Assembly: GCF_026239655.1 (NCBI RefSeq)
Contig: NZ_JAPIVO010000009.1
Span: 1 to 64,000 of the forward strand
DNA length: 64,000 nt
Origin: Pedobacter sp. MR2016-24
GTDB taxonomy: Bacteria; Bacteroidota; Bacteroidia; Sphingobacteriales; Sphingobacteriaceae
Direction: 5' to 3'
A program made the translations under genes and the position numbers. Positions within the stretch are counted from its first letter, which is position 1, and each line of letters opens with the position of its first letter. The notes below the pieces were generated by a model, which was not told where the DNA came from, searched no databases, and saw nothing but the letters and a program-made list of their open reading frames with translations. Of the stretch, positions 46,527 to 54,929 are shown in pieces.

Positions 46527-48500
46527 TTAGTTTACAGGGGTTAGAATAGCAGTATATCCGCCACCGGCAGCCATATCAATTTGCAATTTATCCCCTTTAT
46601 TTATTTCTTCTGTAAGCAACTGGTAATCTGCTGCATGTTTGCCTGCATTAATTCCGTCTTTTAATATTTCTATTTTATATTTTTTTCCTTCCAGAAAGGT
46701 CAGCGGAATAGTAAAACTTCTTGCATCCCAGTTGGTCATCCCTCCAATATACCATTTATCTCCGTTTTTTCTGGCTACCACTACATACTCTTCAATTTTT
46801 CCTTCGAGCGCAACTGTTTTATCCCATGTAGTTGGGAAACGTGCTATAAAGTGAGTATAGACAGGTTCTCTCTTGTAGTTGGATGGATTGTCACATAACA
46901 TCTGCAGCGGACTGTCATAGATGACGTACATGGAGGTTTGATGTGCCCTGGTGCCCATACTCATGGGTGAGGTATTATTGATATGAAATTCACCTTTATT
47001 GGTATTCAGCATTGCACCGGGAGTGAAATCCATTGGTCCGGCTACCATCCGGGTAAACGGCAATGTAGCATTATGGGCAGGGGTGATCGTTTCTTCCCAT
47101 TTATTATTTTCCATTCCCCTTACACCTTCGTAATTCAGTAAATTGGGATATTCCCGGTTCAGTCCCACAGGTTTATAGGCACCATGCATATCCAGCAGCA
47201 ACTTACGCTGTGCGGTAGCTTTTGAGGTACGTTCATAAAAATTAACCATGTACTGATCTGCCCGTGCCATGTAATCTACTTTAACACCCTTAACCCCCCA
47301 TTTCACATATTGATCTAGTATAGCATCCATATTTTGGTCGAGCGGTTTCCACAAAGCCCATAAAATCAATCCTACATTTTTGCTATTGCCATATCGTACC
47401 AGTTCTTCAATATCTATCTGTGACGCAGAGGCTAACAGATCCGTTGTGGTGCGCGACCAGCCTTCATCGAGAATCACGTACTCCAAACCATATTCTGAGG
47501 CGAAGTCAATGAAATATTTGTAGGTGGCAGTATTGATGCCTGATTTAAAATTGACACCGTAAATATTGTTGTCGTTCCACCAGTCCCAGGCCACTTTACC
47601 GGGTTTAATCCAATCAGTATCTTTCAGCACATTCGGACGGGCCAGTTTATAAACCAGTTCATTTTCCAACAGGTCTTTGTCAGATCCGCTGATGATCACT
47701 GTCCGCCAGGGATATGTTCTGGTTCCCGTAGTTTTTGCATTGTATACTGCCTTTTTTACAATCAGCTCCGTTCTGTCTGATTTCCCTTTGGGTGTGGTTT
47801 CGAGGATGACTTTTGGGAATTTTCCTGTCAGACTTTTTCCGCCTGTACCGTAAAGGAACAGGTTAGGATAGTCATGCAGATCTGCCTCTGTGACTACCAT
47901 TTTAGTGCCTGAACCGGAAGAGATATAAAGGGGGAGGTAGCCATACTGGCCAGTATTAACATCAGTGAGTTTCATAGACTTGAAATCTCCTTCATAATGG
48001 GATTGTAATTCCGGATTATCTTCTTTAGGCAGATAGATCTGACAGTTATCATTGAAATTGAATGCTACCTGCTCGTCATTTACCTCTACTGGCTGATCAC
48101 CGAAAGCAGTTACAAAACGATAGGCAACCCCATCATTATAAGCACGGAATTCTATTGCATAATTATTTTTAAAACTTAGTTTGAGATCATTGTATAGCTC
48201 CGGGATATATTTATTACGCACGGGAATAACCGCGGTGATCATTTTATTTACGCTGCTTTTTCCAGCTTTAACAACTGTAGGATGAAGTCCGGGGTTGCGC
48301 CCGCCTGCGAAGGTCATGGCCATCGGACTAGGGGTAATCAGCAGCTCTTCATTTCTTGAGACCGACCAGGAAATGGTTTTAGTTACGCTGACAATAATCT
48401 TAATTTTTTTATCTGGTGATACCAGCGTATAATCTTTTGCGGAAACTGTAGCAGTTGTCATTAAGGCAATGCAGAGAATCCTGATAAATTTACAATTCAT
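46527..48500 (-). CDS. GH97 glycoside hydrolase, retaining (alpha-galactosidase-type)
   Basis: From MNCKFIRILCIALM the protein is 657 aa with a signal peptide ending at TVSAKD. The N-terminal beta-sandwich (about 22-270), central TIM barrel (about 270-555) and C-terminal sandwich are the GH97 layout. The nucleophile position is an Asp (D409 in VKGVKVDYMARADQ). In my recollection of the family, Asp here marks the retaining branch such as BT1871 (alpha-galactosidase, D415/E470), while inverting SusB has Gly; E464 in EGVRGME sits at the same offset as E470. The frame also has an ATG at 48521 overlapping the S9 gene, but the shorter start gives a better signal peptide. It is cotranscribed with two prolyl peptidases. 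Confidence 0.85.
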   Translation of the reverse strand: MNCKFIRILCIALMTTATVSAKDYTLVSPDKKIKIIVSVTKTISWSVSRNEELLITPSPMAMTFAGGRNPGLHPTVVKAGKSSVNKMITAVIPVRNKYIPELYNDLKLSFKNNYAIEFRAYNDGVAYRFVTAFGDQPVEVNDEQVAFNFNDNCQIYLPKEDNPELQSHYEGDFKSMKLTDVNTGQYGYLPLYISSGSGTKMVVTEADLHDYPNLFLYGTGGKSLTGKFPKVILETTPKGKSDRTELIVKKAVYNAKTTGTRTYPWRTVIISGSDKDLLENELVYKLARPNVLKDTDWIKPGKVAWDWWNDNNIYGVNFKSGINTATYKYFIDFASEYGLEYVILDEGWSRTTTDLLASASQIDIEELVRYGNSKNVGLILWALWKPLDQNMDAILDQYVKWGVKGVKVDYMARADQYMVNFYERTSKATAQRKLLLDMHGAYKPVGLNREYPNLLNYEGVRGMENNKWEETITPAHNATLPFTRMVAGPMDFTPGAMLNTNKGEFHINNTSPMSMGTRAHQTSMYVIYDSPLQMLCDNPSNYKREPVYTHFIARFPTTWDKTVALEGKIEEYVVVARKNGDKWYIGGMTNWDARSFTIPLTFLEGKKYKIEILKDGINAGKHAADYQLLTEEINKGDKLQIDMAAGGGYTAILTPVN

Positions 48501-48507
48501 GGTTTTG

Positions 48508-50790
48508 TTATTTGCTGACATTTAATTCGTTAGTATTCCTGTCTGGTGCATCTACACCGAGCAGTGTTTTTACAAAAAAGTCTCTTTTTTTCTTTTTACC
48601 AAATACGCCACCGTCACTATGCCCCATTCCGGGAACTGTTACGAGATCAAAGTTTTTGCCCGCTTTAATCAGTGCATCTGCAAAACGGTAAGTAGATTCT
48701 GGTGGTACATTCGTGTCTGCCTCGCCAACAACGAGCATGAGGTTGCCTTTTAAGCGGCTGGCATTGGTAATGTTGGACTGTGCTTCATAATGCGGACCTA
48801 AGGGATAACCCATCCATTGTTCGTTCCACCATTGTTTGTCAATTCTGTTATCATGGCAACCACAGGCAGCAACGGCCGATTTATAAAATTCCGGATGAAA
48901 CAGCACTGAACCACCAGCATTTTGTCCCCCTGCGGAAGTGCCGTATACGCCAATTCGTGTGGTATCTGCGTAGGAGTGCTTTTTACCAAGGGCTTTCATC
49001 CAGAGGATCCTGTCTTCAAAACCCGCATCTGCGAGATTTTTCCAGCATACATCATGGAAAGCTTTCGATCTGTTTGCGGTACCCATACCATCCATTTGTA
49101 CAACAATGAAACCCAATTCTGCCAGACTTTGCATTTCGCTGTAAGGCATGAAATTTTTCGGTACAAAGGAGTCCTGCGGACCTGCGTATATATTTTCTAT
49201 GATCGGATAGGTTTTGTTGCTGTCCAGATTGGAAGGTTTACAAACAATCCCCCAGATAGCAGTTTTTCCATCACGACCTTTCGCCGTGAATACTTCAGGA
49301 AATTTAATTCCGGTAGTGATGAAATCTGCTACATCTGCTGTTTCGATATCCATCATTTTTCGGCCTGTCGCTGTAGCGTTTAAGGTGGTTAGGGGAGGGA
49401 CATTTACCTGCGACCAGGTATCTGTGAATACGGAGCGATCTGGCGAGAATGCCAGGCTATGATTTCCAATTGCAGGGGTTAAGGAGATTAAATTTTTACC
49501 ATCAAAGCCAATCCGGTAATAATGGATATTGTAGGGGTCTTCATTTGGATTCATTCCGCTGGCCCTGAACCAGATTTGCCTTTTTTTGCTGTCTACGCTG
49601 TCAATTTCCCGCACTACCCAGTTGCCGGTGGTAATCTTTTTTTTCTGTTTGCCGGTAAGTTCATCCATCAGGTAAAGACTACGCCAGCCATCCTTTTCTG
49701 TTGCCCAGATAATTTCATGTGTATCTGGCAGGTAATGGGTGTAAATACGTTGTTCGTAAATAAAGGTTTTTGTCTGCTCGTCTATGACATGGCGTGTTTT
49801 TGCCGTTTGTGTATTGACCTCGATGATTCGGAATCGCTGATGACCACGGTCTACCCGTTCAAAAGTAAAGAAAGCAGGATTATCCTTTCGCCAGTGTAAT
49901 AGAGGATTGCCGAAGAAATCGATTTTATCTGTTAATACTTTGCGTACACTTTTTGAAGGAAGATTGAAAATGTGCATTTCGTAAGTTGTAAAATCATCTC
50001 CTGGCTGCATATAGTCCTGAGAACGGAGCTGACCGCGACTCGTTCCGGGTTCGGAACTGAGCACATAGTATACCTTTTTTTCCTCTTTCGGGTCGATATG
50101 ATAACCGACTATGTTTTTGCTGTCGGGCGACCATGACAATGCTCCATAGGGCATTTCCTTGCTTCCGTTTTTGGTAAACTGTATTTCTTCCTTAGTGGAG
50201 ACGGATCTGGCGAATACATTTCCGCCTTTAGTGAAGGCGATCCATTTTTTATCTGGGGAAACTGAATCTTGCAGAGGATGTTCCCAGCGGCTTAACCTGC
50301 GTTGCAATGGTCGATCATCAATTTCCCAGGTCTTTGCCGGCTTGCTTGCAGCTTTACAAATATTAGTTGTAGTATTCCAGGTAAACCATTGTTTATCAAT
50401 ATTTATAAACCACTCCTGATTGCCTGATCCGGGGATAAAATCGGTAACCGGCAAGTCTGTTGCGGATACTGTTTTTCCTGTAACACTGCTCAGCGCCTTT
50501 GCCAGCTGTTCATGGTCAAACGCGCTGCTCTTTCTTTTTCCGGTTATATTTACCAGCACATATTCATGTGTATTATTAGCGAGATTATTACGGTACCAGA
50601 AGCTTTCGCCGGCTGGATTCCATTTCGCTTTTACATTGGCTTTGTATATTTTTTTTGCGGCTGTACTGTCCAATTTTGCTGCATTGCGATAGGATTGGAG
50701 CAATTCCTCATGATTTGGATGATATGGACGGAGCTGTGCAAAACAGCTGATCGTGCCCAGCGTAAAAATCAGGGTGGTTAAATATTTCAT
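48508..50790 (-). CDS. S9 prolyl oligopeptidase / DPP IV-type peptidase
   Basis: A 760-aa exported serine peptidase (signal peptide 1-18, TLGTISCFAQ). The N-terminal beta-propeller (about 60-510) resembles the DPP IV N-terminal domain (FAFTKGGNVFAR-like blades, EIIWATEKDGWRSLYLMD). The C-terminal alpha/beta hydrolase has the triad S619 (YGTSAGG), D692 (GEADTNVPPES) and H724 (GMGHSDGG). The nucleophile elbow GTSAGG differs from the usual GWSYGG of DPP IV. Such enzymes cut after proline, often releasing X-Pro dipeptides. First gene of the operon with GH97 and aminopeptidase P, which suggests breakdown of a glycosylated proline-rich protein. Confidence 0.9.
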   Translation of the reverse strand: MKYLTTLIFTLGTISCFAQLRPYHPNHEELLQSYRNAAKLDSTAAKKIYKANVKAKWNPAGESFWYRNNLANNTHEYVLVNITGKRKSSAFDHEQLAKALSSVTGKTVSATDLPVTDFIPGSGNQEWFINIDKQWFTWNTTTNICKAASKPAKTWEIDDRPLQRRLSRWEHPLQDSVSPDKKWIAFTKGGNVFARSVSTKEEIQFTKNGSKEMPYGALSWSPDSKNIVGYHIDPKEEKKVYYVLSSEPGTSRGQLRSQDYMQPGDDFTTYEMHIFNLPSKSVRKVLTDKIDFFGNPLLHWRKDNPAFFTFERVDRGHQRFRIIEVNTQTAKTRHVIDEQTKTFIYEQRIYTHYLPDTHEIIWATEKDGWRSLYLMDELTGKQKKKITTGNWVVREIDSVDSKKRQIWFRASGMNPNEDPYNIHYYRIGFDGKNLISLTPAIGNHSLAFSPDRSVFTDTWSQVNVPPLTTLNATATGRKMMDIETADVADFITTGIKFPEVFTAKGRDGKTAIWGIVCKPSNLDSNKTYPIIENIYAGPQDSFVPKNFMPYSEMQSLAELGFIVVQMDGMGTANRSKAFHDVCWKNLADAGFEDRILWMKALGKKHSYADTTRIGVYGTSAGGQNAGGSVLFHPEFYKSAVAACGCHDNRIDKQWWNEQWMGYPLGPHYEAQSNITNASRLKGNLMLVVGEADTNVPPESTYRFADALIKAGKNFDLVTVPGMGHSDGGVFGKKKKRDFFVKTLLGVDAPDRNTNELNVSK

Positions 50791-50877
50791 CTTGGCTCAG
50801 GATTTTAGTTCTAAAAGTACAAGATATTGTCACCGGCCGTTATTCCTAAATTAACTGATTATAGTACGGTATTAACC

Positions 50878-50910
50878 TTTGTGGAATAGCAGCCTAATGG
50901 TTTATATTTG
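50878..50910 (+). promoter_or_regulatory. Promoter of the esterase gene
   Basis: TTTG at 50878-50881 and TATATTTG at 50903-50910 are separated by 21 bp. This matches the Bacteroidota sigma-ABfr pattern TTG-N17-23-TAnnTTTG described for Flavobacterium. The ATG follows 20 bp after the -7 element. This is the best full promoter match in the window. Confidence 0.6.
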
Positions 50911-50930
50911 CAGCCCAATAAAAAAGATAA

Positions 50931-51782
50931 ATGAAACCACTATCGATTATTCTCCTGTTCTGCTCGTTTTCCTTGTCCATCAGGGCACAAAATACTTCAT
51001 CAGCTAAAACCAGTAAAGATTTTGTTCTGGGTAAAGTGGAAACCTTACACTCTGCGATTCTGGGGGAGGACAGGATTTTGAATGTCTATCTGCCGGATGA
51101 TTATGACAGTACAGCAGACTATGCAGTGATTTATCTGCTGGATGGATCTGCAGATGAAGACTTTATACATATTGCCGGATTGGTGCAGTTCAATACATTT
51201 GCATGGATCAACAGAATTCCGAAGTCAATCGTTATTGGTATCGCAAATACCAACCGCAAGTATAATTTTACTTCAGCAAGCAAAAGAGAAAGTGATCATC
51301 AGTTAGTTCCTGAAAATGGTGGTTCGGCTGATTTTATTGCATTTCTTGAAAAGGAATTACAACCTTATGTAGACAAAAGGTATAAGACCAATAGTTCCAG
51401 AACGCTTATAGGACAATCATTAGGCGGTCTTCTGGCGACAGAAATTCTATTTACAAAAGCTCATTTATTCAATAAATATATCATTATCAGTCCGAGTCTC
51501 TGGTGGAAAGATGGTTACCTGTTAAGGGAAAATCCTGCAGTTTTGAGTAGTACCTACGAGAATCCGACGGCTGTATATATTGGCGTTGGGAAAGAGGGGT
51601 CTATAGATGGATCTAAAAATCATGTGATGGAAGACGATGCAAAATTGCTGGCCGCAAAAATCAGGCAGGCTAAGTCTAAAAATGTACAGGTGTTTTTTGA
51701 TTATTTACCAGAAGAGGACCACGCTACGGTTACCCATCAGGCCGTCTTTAATGCGTTAAGAATGCTGTATCCAAAGAAATAA
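50931..51782 (+). CDS. Exported alpha/beta-hydrolase esterase (esterase D-like)
   Basis: A 283-aa protein with a signal peptide at 1-20 (SFSLSIRAQN). The putative-esterase (PF00756-type) fold is shown by YAVIYLLDGSADEDF, the nucleophile elbow GQSLGG with Ser163, and a C-terminal His in EEDHATVTHQAV. Relatives include carbohydrate esterases (acetyl, feruloyl), siderophore esterases and S-formylglutathione hydrolases; the signal peptide excludes the last. It stands alone with a good promoter and its own hairpin downstream. Feruloyl or acetyl ester removal from plant wall material would fit the locus, but this is a guess. Confidence 0.83.
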   Translation: MKPLSIILLFCSFSLSIRAQNTSSAKTSKDFVLGKVETLHSAILGEDRILNVYLPDDYDSTADYAVIYLLDGSADEDFIHIAGLVQFNTFAWINRIPKSIVIGIANTNRKYNFTSASKRESDHQLVPENGGSADFIAFLEKELQPYVDKRYKTNSSRTLIGQSLGGLLATEILFTKAHLFNKYIIISPSLWWKDGYLLRENPAVLSSTYENPTAVYIGVGKEGSIDGSKNHVMEDDAKLLAAKIRQAKSKNVQVFFDYLPEEDHATVTHQAVFNALRMLYPKK

Positions 51783-51800
51783 TCATGCGATAAAAAGGTT

Positions 51801-51819
51801 TATCAGGCTCCGCCTGGTA
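51801..51819 (+). terminator. Hairpin terminator after the esterase gene
   Basis: An 8-bp stem TATCAGGC / GCCTGGTA (one T-G pair) with a 3-nt TCC loop, followed by TTTCTTAATAA, 19 bp after the esterase stop codon. The T run is short, so termination may be incomplete. Confidence 0.5.
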
Positions 51820-51849
51820 TTTCTTAATAATGGCTTAACCTGAAAGCGC

Positions 51850-51857
51850 TATTTTTG
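51850..51857 (+). promoter_or_regulatory. Possible promoter of the EEP gene (-7 element)
   Basis: TATTTTTG fits TAnnTTTG and lies 19 bp before the ATG at 51877, downstream of the esterase hairpin. No clear TTG is present 17-23 bp upstream. Confidence 0.35.
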
Positions 51858-51876
51858 CGGGAGATTTAGAAGCATC

Positions 51877-52725
51877 ATGAAATATAAAAACATATTGCTG
51901 TTAATAGTCGTTTTTACGATCACTATAGCAGATCTGCGTGCACAGGATTTAAACATCGCCAGTTATAATATCAGGTATAACAATCCTGGTGATTCACTGG
52001 ATGCCTGGCCTCATCGGAAAGATCTTTTACGTAATATGGTCCGTTTTTATGATTTTGACGTTTTTGGTGTGCAGGAAGCTTTAGCCGGACAAATCAAAGA
52101 TCTTTCGGAAATGGATAACTACAGCTACGTGGGTGTAGGCAGAGATGATGGCAAAACAAAAGGCGAATACGCTGCCATTTTTTATAAAAAGGACAGGTTG
52201 AATCTGATCAGCAGCGGTACCTTCTGGTTGTCGGCGACAGATACTGAGCATCCAAATAAAGGCTGGGATGCAGTTTTACCCAGAATTTGCACCTGGGCGA
52301 GCTTTCAAGATAAAAAAACTGGTCTTCAGTTTTATCATTTTAATACACATTTTGACCACGTTGGGGTAGAAGCAAGAAGAGAAAGTTCAAAACTGATTAT
52401 GCGAAAGATGAAGGAAATTGCGGGTACATCGGCTGTGATGCTTACCGGAGATTTTAACGTGTCGCAGGAGAATGAGAGTTACCATTTGTTTAACAATTCC
52501 GGCTTTCTTAAAGATGCGTTTGATACGGCGTCAATTAAGTTGAGCAATAGCGGGACATTTAACGGATTTAAATTGACACCAACCACGGATAGGATTGACC
52601 ATGTATTTTTAAGTAATGCATTTACTGCCCGCCGTTACGGTGTGCTGACCAATTCTTTTATGGGACATTTCCCCTCAGACCATTTTCCGGTAATGGTTGT
52701 CATTAGTCAGGCTGCTAAGAATTAG
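51877..52725 (+). CDS. Exported endonuclease/exonuclease/phosphatase family protein
   Basis: A 282-aa protein with a signal peptide at 1-22 (TIADLRAQDL). The EEP fold motifs are complete: SYNIRYNN at the start, FGVQEA with the metal-binding Glu, FNTHFDHVG, TGDFNVSQ, and SDHFPVMV at the C-terminus. Secreted members of this branch in Bacteroidota are phosphodiesterases or nucleases, and the DNase I-like fold also includes sphingomyelinases. The substrate cannot be inferred. It has no clear tie to the glycoprotein genes other than its position. Confidence 0.88.
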   Translation: MKYKNILLLIVVFTITIADLRAQDLNIASYNIRYNNPGDSLDAWPHRKDLLRNMVRFYDFDVFGVQEALAGQIKDLSEMDNYSYVGVGRDDGKTKGEYAAIFYKKDRLNLISSGTFWLSATDTEHPNKGWDAVLPRICTWASFQDKKTGLQFYHFNTHFDHVGVEARRESSKLIMRKMKEIAGTSAVMLTGDFNVSQENESYHLFNNSGFLKDAFDTASIKLSNSGTFNGFKLTPTTDRIDHVFLSNAFTARRYGVLTNSFMGHFPSDHFPVMVVISQAAKN

Positions 52726-52796
52726 CCCGAAGCAATAGGGTTTTGACAATGCCCGGGTGGAGTAAAACCTGGACATTTTTTTTTATGTTTGTTCTA

Positions 52797-53534
52797 ATGG
52801 AGAAATTGATTAAAGATAGTAAAGCAGCGTCGGAATACCTTTCTCATATTTCTCTGGATTGTGCGGTGTTTTGCTTTCAGGGCGGGCAGCTGAAAGTGTT
52901 GCTGCTGAAGAGCAGAAAGCGGCAGCAGTGGATGCTGCCGGGCGGATTTGTAAGGCAGGATGAGGATGTGAAGGATGCTGCACACCGTGCATTAAAAGAA
53001 CGTTCCGGTGCACAAAAAGTCTTTCTCCAGGAGTTTGCCGTATTTGGTTCGCCAGCAAGAACAAAGGGTAACAAAGACCTCTTTGATGCGCATGCCTGGC
53101 TAGGTCAGCGTTTTATCTCTATCGGTTTTTATGCGCTGGTAAATTACCTGTCGGTAACACTTGTCGCCGATCATCTTTCGGAGGCCTGTGAATGGTGCTC
53201 GGTAGACCATCTTCCTGAGATGGCTTTGGATCATAAAGATATCCTGAATCAGGCACTGGAATCCTTACGTCAGCATCTCAATTTTAAACCTATCGGATAC
53301 AATCTGTTGCAGGAAGAATTTACGATGCCGGAATTGCAGCGCCTCTATGAAACTATTCTTGGGAAAAAACTCCACCGGGGCAATTTTGCAAGAAAGATAC
53401 TTTCCTTCAATATTTTAGAGAAACTGGAGGAGCCCCGTAAAGGTGGAGCACATAAGTCTCCGAATCTTTATCGCTTCAACCATGAAAACTATAAAGCAGC
53501 GCTGGAAAACGGATTCCAGCAGATGTTCAATTAA
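52797..53534 (+). CDS. Nudix-related transcriptional regulator (NrtR/AraR type)
   Basis: A 245-aa protein from the ATG at 52797 (MEKLIKDSK). In-frame alternatives are ATG 52785 and TTG 52743. Residues about 18-150 form a Nudix domain, and about 160-245 a winged helix (GYNLLQEEFTMPELQRLYET... and LYRFNHENY). The Nudix box GX5EX7REUXEEXGU is degraded: after GGFVRQDED the core reads RALKERSG, losing the first and third catalytic acids. This points to a ligand-sensing repressor, not a hydrolase. In Bacteroides thetaiotaomicron the same architecture is AraR, which responds to L-arabinose. TATGTTTG at 52784-52791 resembles a -7 element and would give a nearly leaderless message. Confidence 0.82.
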   Translation: MEKLIKDSKAASEYLSHISLDCAVFCFQGGQLKVLLLKSRKRQQWMLPGGFVRQDEDVKDAAHRALKERSGAQKVFLQEFAVFGSPARTKGNKDLFDAHAWLGQRFISIGFYALVNYLSVTLVADHLSEACEWCSVDHLPEMALDHKDILNQALESLRQHLNFKPIGYNLLQEEFTMPELQRLYETILGKKLHRGNFARKILSFNILEKLEEPRKGGAHKSPNLYRFNHENYKAALENGFQQMFN

Positions 53535-53651
53535 CATTGCTTATTTGCGGGCAATTGCTTTAAAGCTGGTTTAACTTCCCCAAGCTTTCCTGCCTGTGAA
53601 ATGAACAACTTGAACAGCGAAGATATCCATCTTAAACAGATCTTTATATTA

Positions 53652-53672
53652 CCCGCAATGCTTTTTTGCGGG
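53652..53672. other. Small hairpin upstream of porV
   Basis: CCCGCAA / TTGCGGG (53652-53658 and 53666-53672) with a 7-nt loop. There is no T run on either side, so it is a weak terminator candidate for the Nudix regulator gene or a structured leader of porV. TTGCGGG also occurs at 53551-53557 in the same spacer. Confidence 0.3.
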
Positions 53673-53705
53673 AATAACAAGTAGAGGGATACATTCCCGG
53701 ACTTG

Positions 53706-54926
53706 ATGATCATGACGCTGCTAAAAGGAGAAAAAAGAAATAGAAGTGAGACCATATCGGACTTTTTAAAGTCGAAGGCCACCTTCTGTATCCTGTTTTT
53801 TAGCTCATTTTACTTACCCTTGTCAGCACAAACCGTACAGCCGGGGACGCAAACTAACGGTAGCGGCACAAGTAATTTAACTACTGCAGTTCCGTTTTTA
53901 CTCATCACCCCAGATGCAAGAGCGGGAGGAATGGGCGATGCGGGAGTTGCAGTGCAACCTGATGGTAACGCGATGAGTATCAATCCCTCTAAACTGGCAT
54001 TTCTCGAAGCAGATCGTGGTATTTCAGTTTCTTACAGTCCCTGGTTAAGGAGTCTGCTGCCTGATGTGAACCTGGGTTATTTCAGTGGATATTACAAGCC
54101 AGACGACAGGAATGCTCTCGGTCTGTCGATAAGGTATTTCAGCCTGGGGGATATAGAATTGAATGATGCCAATTTTCAGCAGATGGGCATTTATAGCCCA
54201 AGTGAAGTGGCGGTTGATTTTACCTATGCCAGAAAGTTTGGCAATTCGTTTTCTTTAGGAACAGCATTTAGGTATATCTACTCGAATTTACTATCGGGGG
54301 CTTTTGTTTCCGGGCAATCTACTGCTCCGGGAAAATCATTCTCTGCCGATGTATCTGCATTTTATCAGCATCCGACCACTTTGTTTAATAAGGAAGCTAT
54401 AGTTTCAGGAGGGCTATATATAGCCAATATAGGCGCCAAAATGAGATATGGTAGTGAGAATATAAGTTATTTTTTGCCCGCCAATTTAAAGATTGGGGGC
54501 GCAGCGACTTTAATGGTTGATGATGACAATCAATTTACCCTTGCAGTAGACCTGAATAAATTACTGGTGCCAACGCAACCAATCTACGACAAGGATGGTA
54601 ACATTGTTGCGGGTAGCAGTCCTGTACGCTCTGTACCCTCGGCCATTTTCAGCTCTTTTAATGACGCACCGGGTGGAGGGAAAGAAGAATTACGGGAAAT
54701 TAGCATCGGCACCGGATTAGAATACCTCTACAAACAGCAATTTGCGTTAAGAACAGGTTATTTCTATGAAAATCCTGACAAAGGGAACAGACGTTATCTC
54801 ACTCTTGGTGTTGGTGTGAAATATGAGTCTTTTCATCTTGATTTTGCTTATGTAGCGGGCAATATCCAGAGAAATCCATTGGCCAATACACTCCGCTTCT
54901 CTCTCTTGTACAACTTCGGACAATAA
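53706..54926 (+). CDS. porV: Type IX secretion outer-membrane shuttle protein PorV
   Basis: About 406 aa; the start is taken at ATG 53706 (ATG 53712 is equally possible; a TTG at 53703 is unlikely). The signal sequence is rather long, with an n-region of about 24 residues, ending at YLPLSAQT. The mature part has the PorV/LptO signature: VPFLLITPDARAGGMGDAGVA, then SINPSKLAF and the FadL-like barrel ending NTLRFSLLYNFGQ. PorV carries type IX substrates from the translocon to the attachment complex at the surface. No other secretion-system gene is in the window, but a type IX-sorted giant protein lies on the opposite strand 3.6 kb away. The stop is 3 bp from the end of the usher-like gene. Confidence 0.9.
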   Translation: MIMTLLKGEKRNRSETISDFLKSKATFCILFFSSFYLPLSAQTVQPGTQTNGSGTSNLTTAVPFLLITPDARAGGMGDAGVAVQPDGNAMSINPSKLAFLEADRGISVSYSPWLRSLLPDVNLGYFSGYYKPDDRNALGLSIRYFSLGDIELNDANFQQMGIYSPSEVAVDFTYARKFGNSFSLGTAFRYIYSNLLSGAFVSGQSTAPGKSFSADVSAFYQHPTTLFNKEAIVSGGLYIANIGAKMRYGSENISYFLPANLKIGGAATLMVDDDNQFTLAVDLNKLLVPTQPIYDKDGNIVAGSSPVRSVPSAIFSSFNDAPGGGKEELREISIGTGLEYLYKQQFALRTGYFYENPDKGNRRYLTLGVGVKYESFHLDFAYVAGNIQRNPLANTLRFSLLYNFGQ

Positions 54927-54929
54927 TAA

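Noticed and set aside
52743-52796. N-terminal extension of the Nudix regulator starting at TTG
   Set aside because: The 18 extra residues are unlike the family, lie directly behind the preceding gene, and two ATG codons are available at 52785 and 52797.
53703-53705. TTG start for porV
   Set aside because: An ATG follows at once and another two codons later; both give the same signal sequence.
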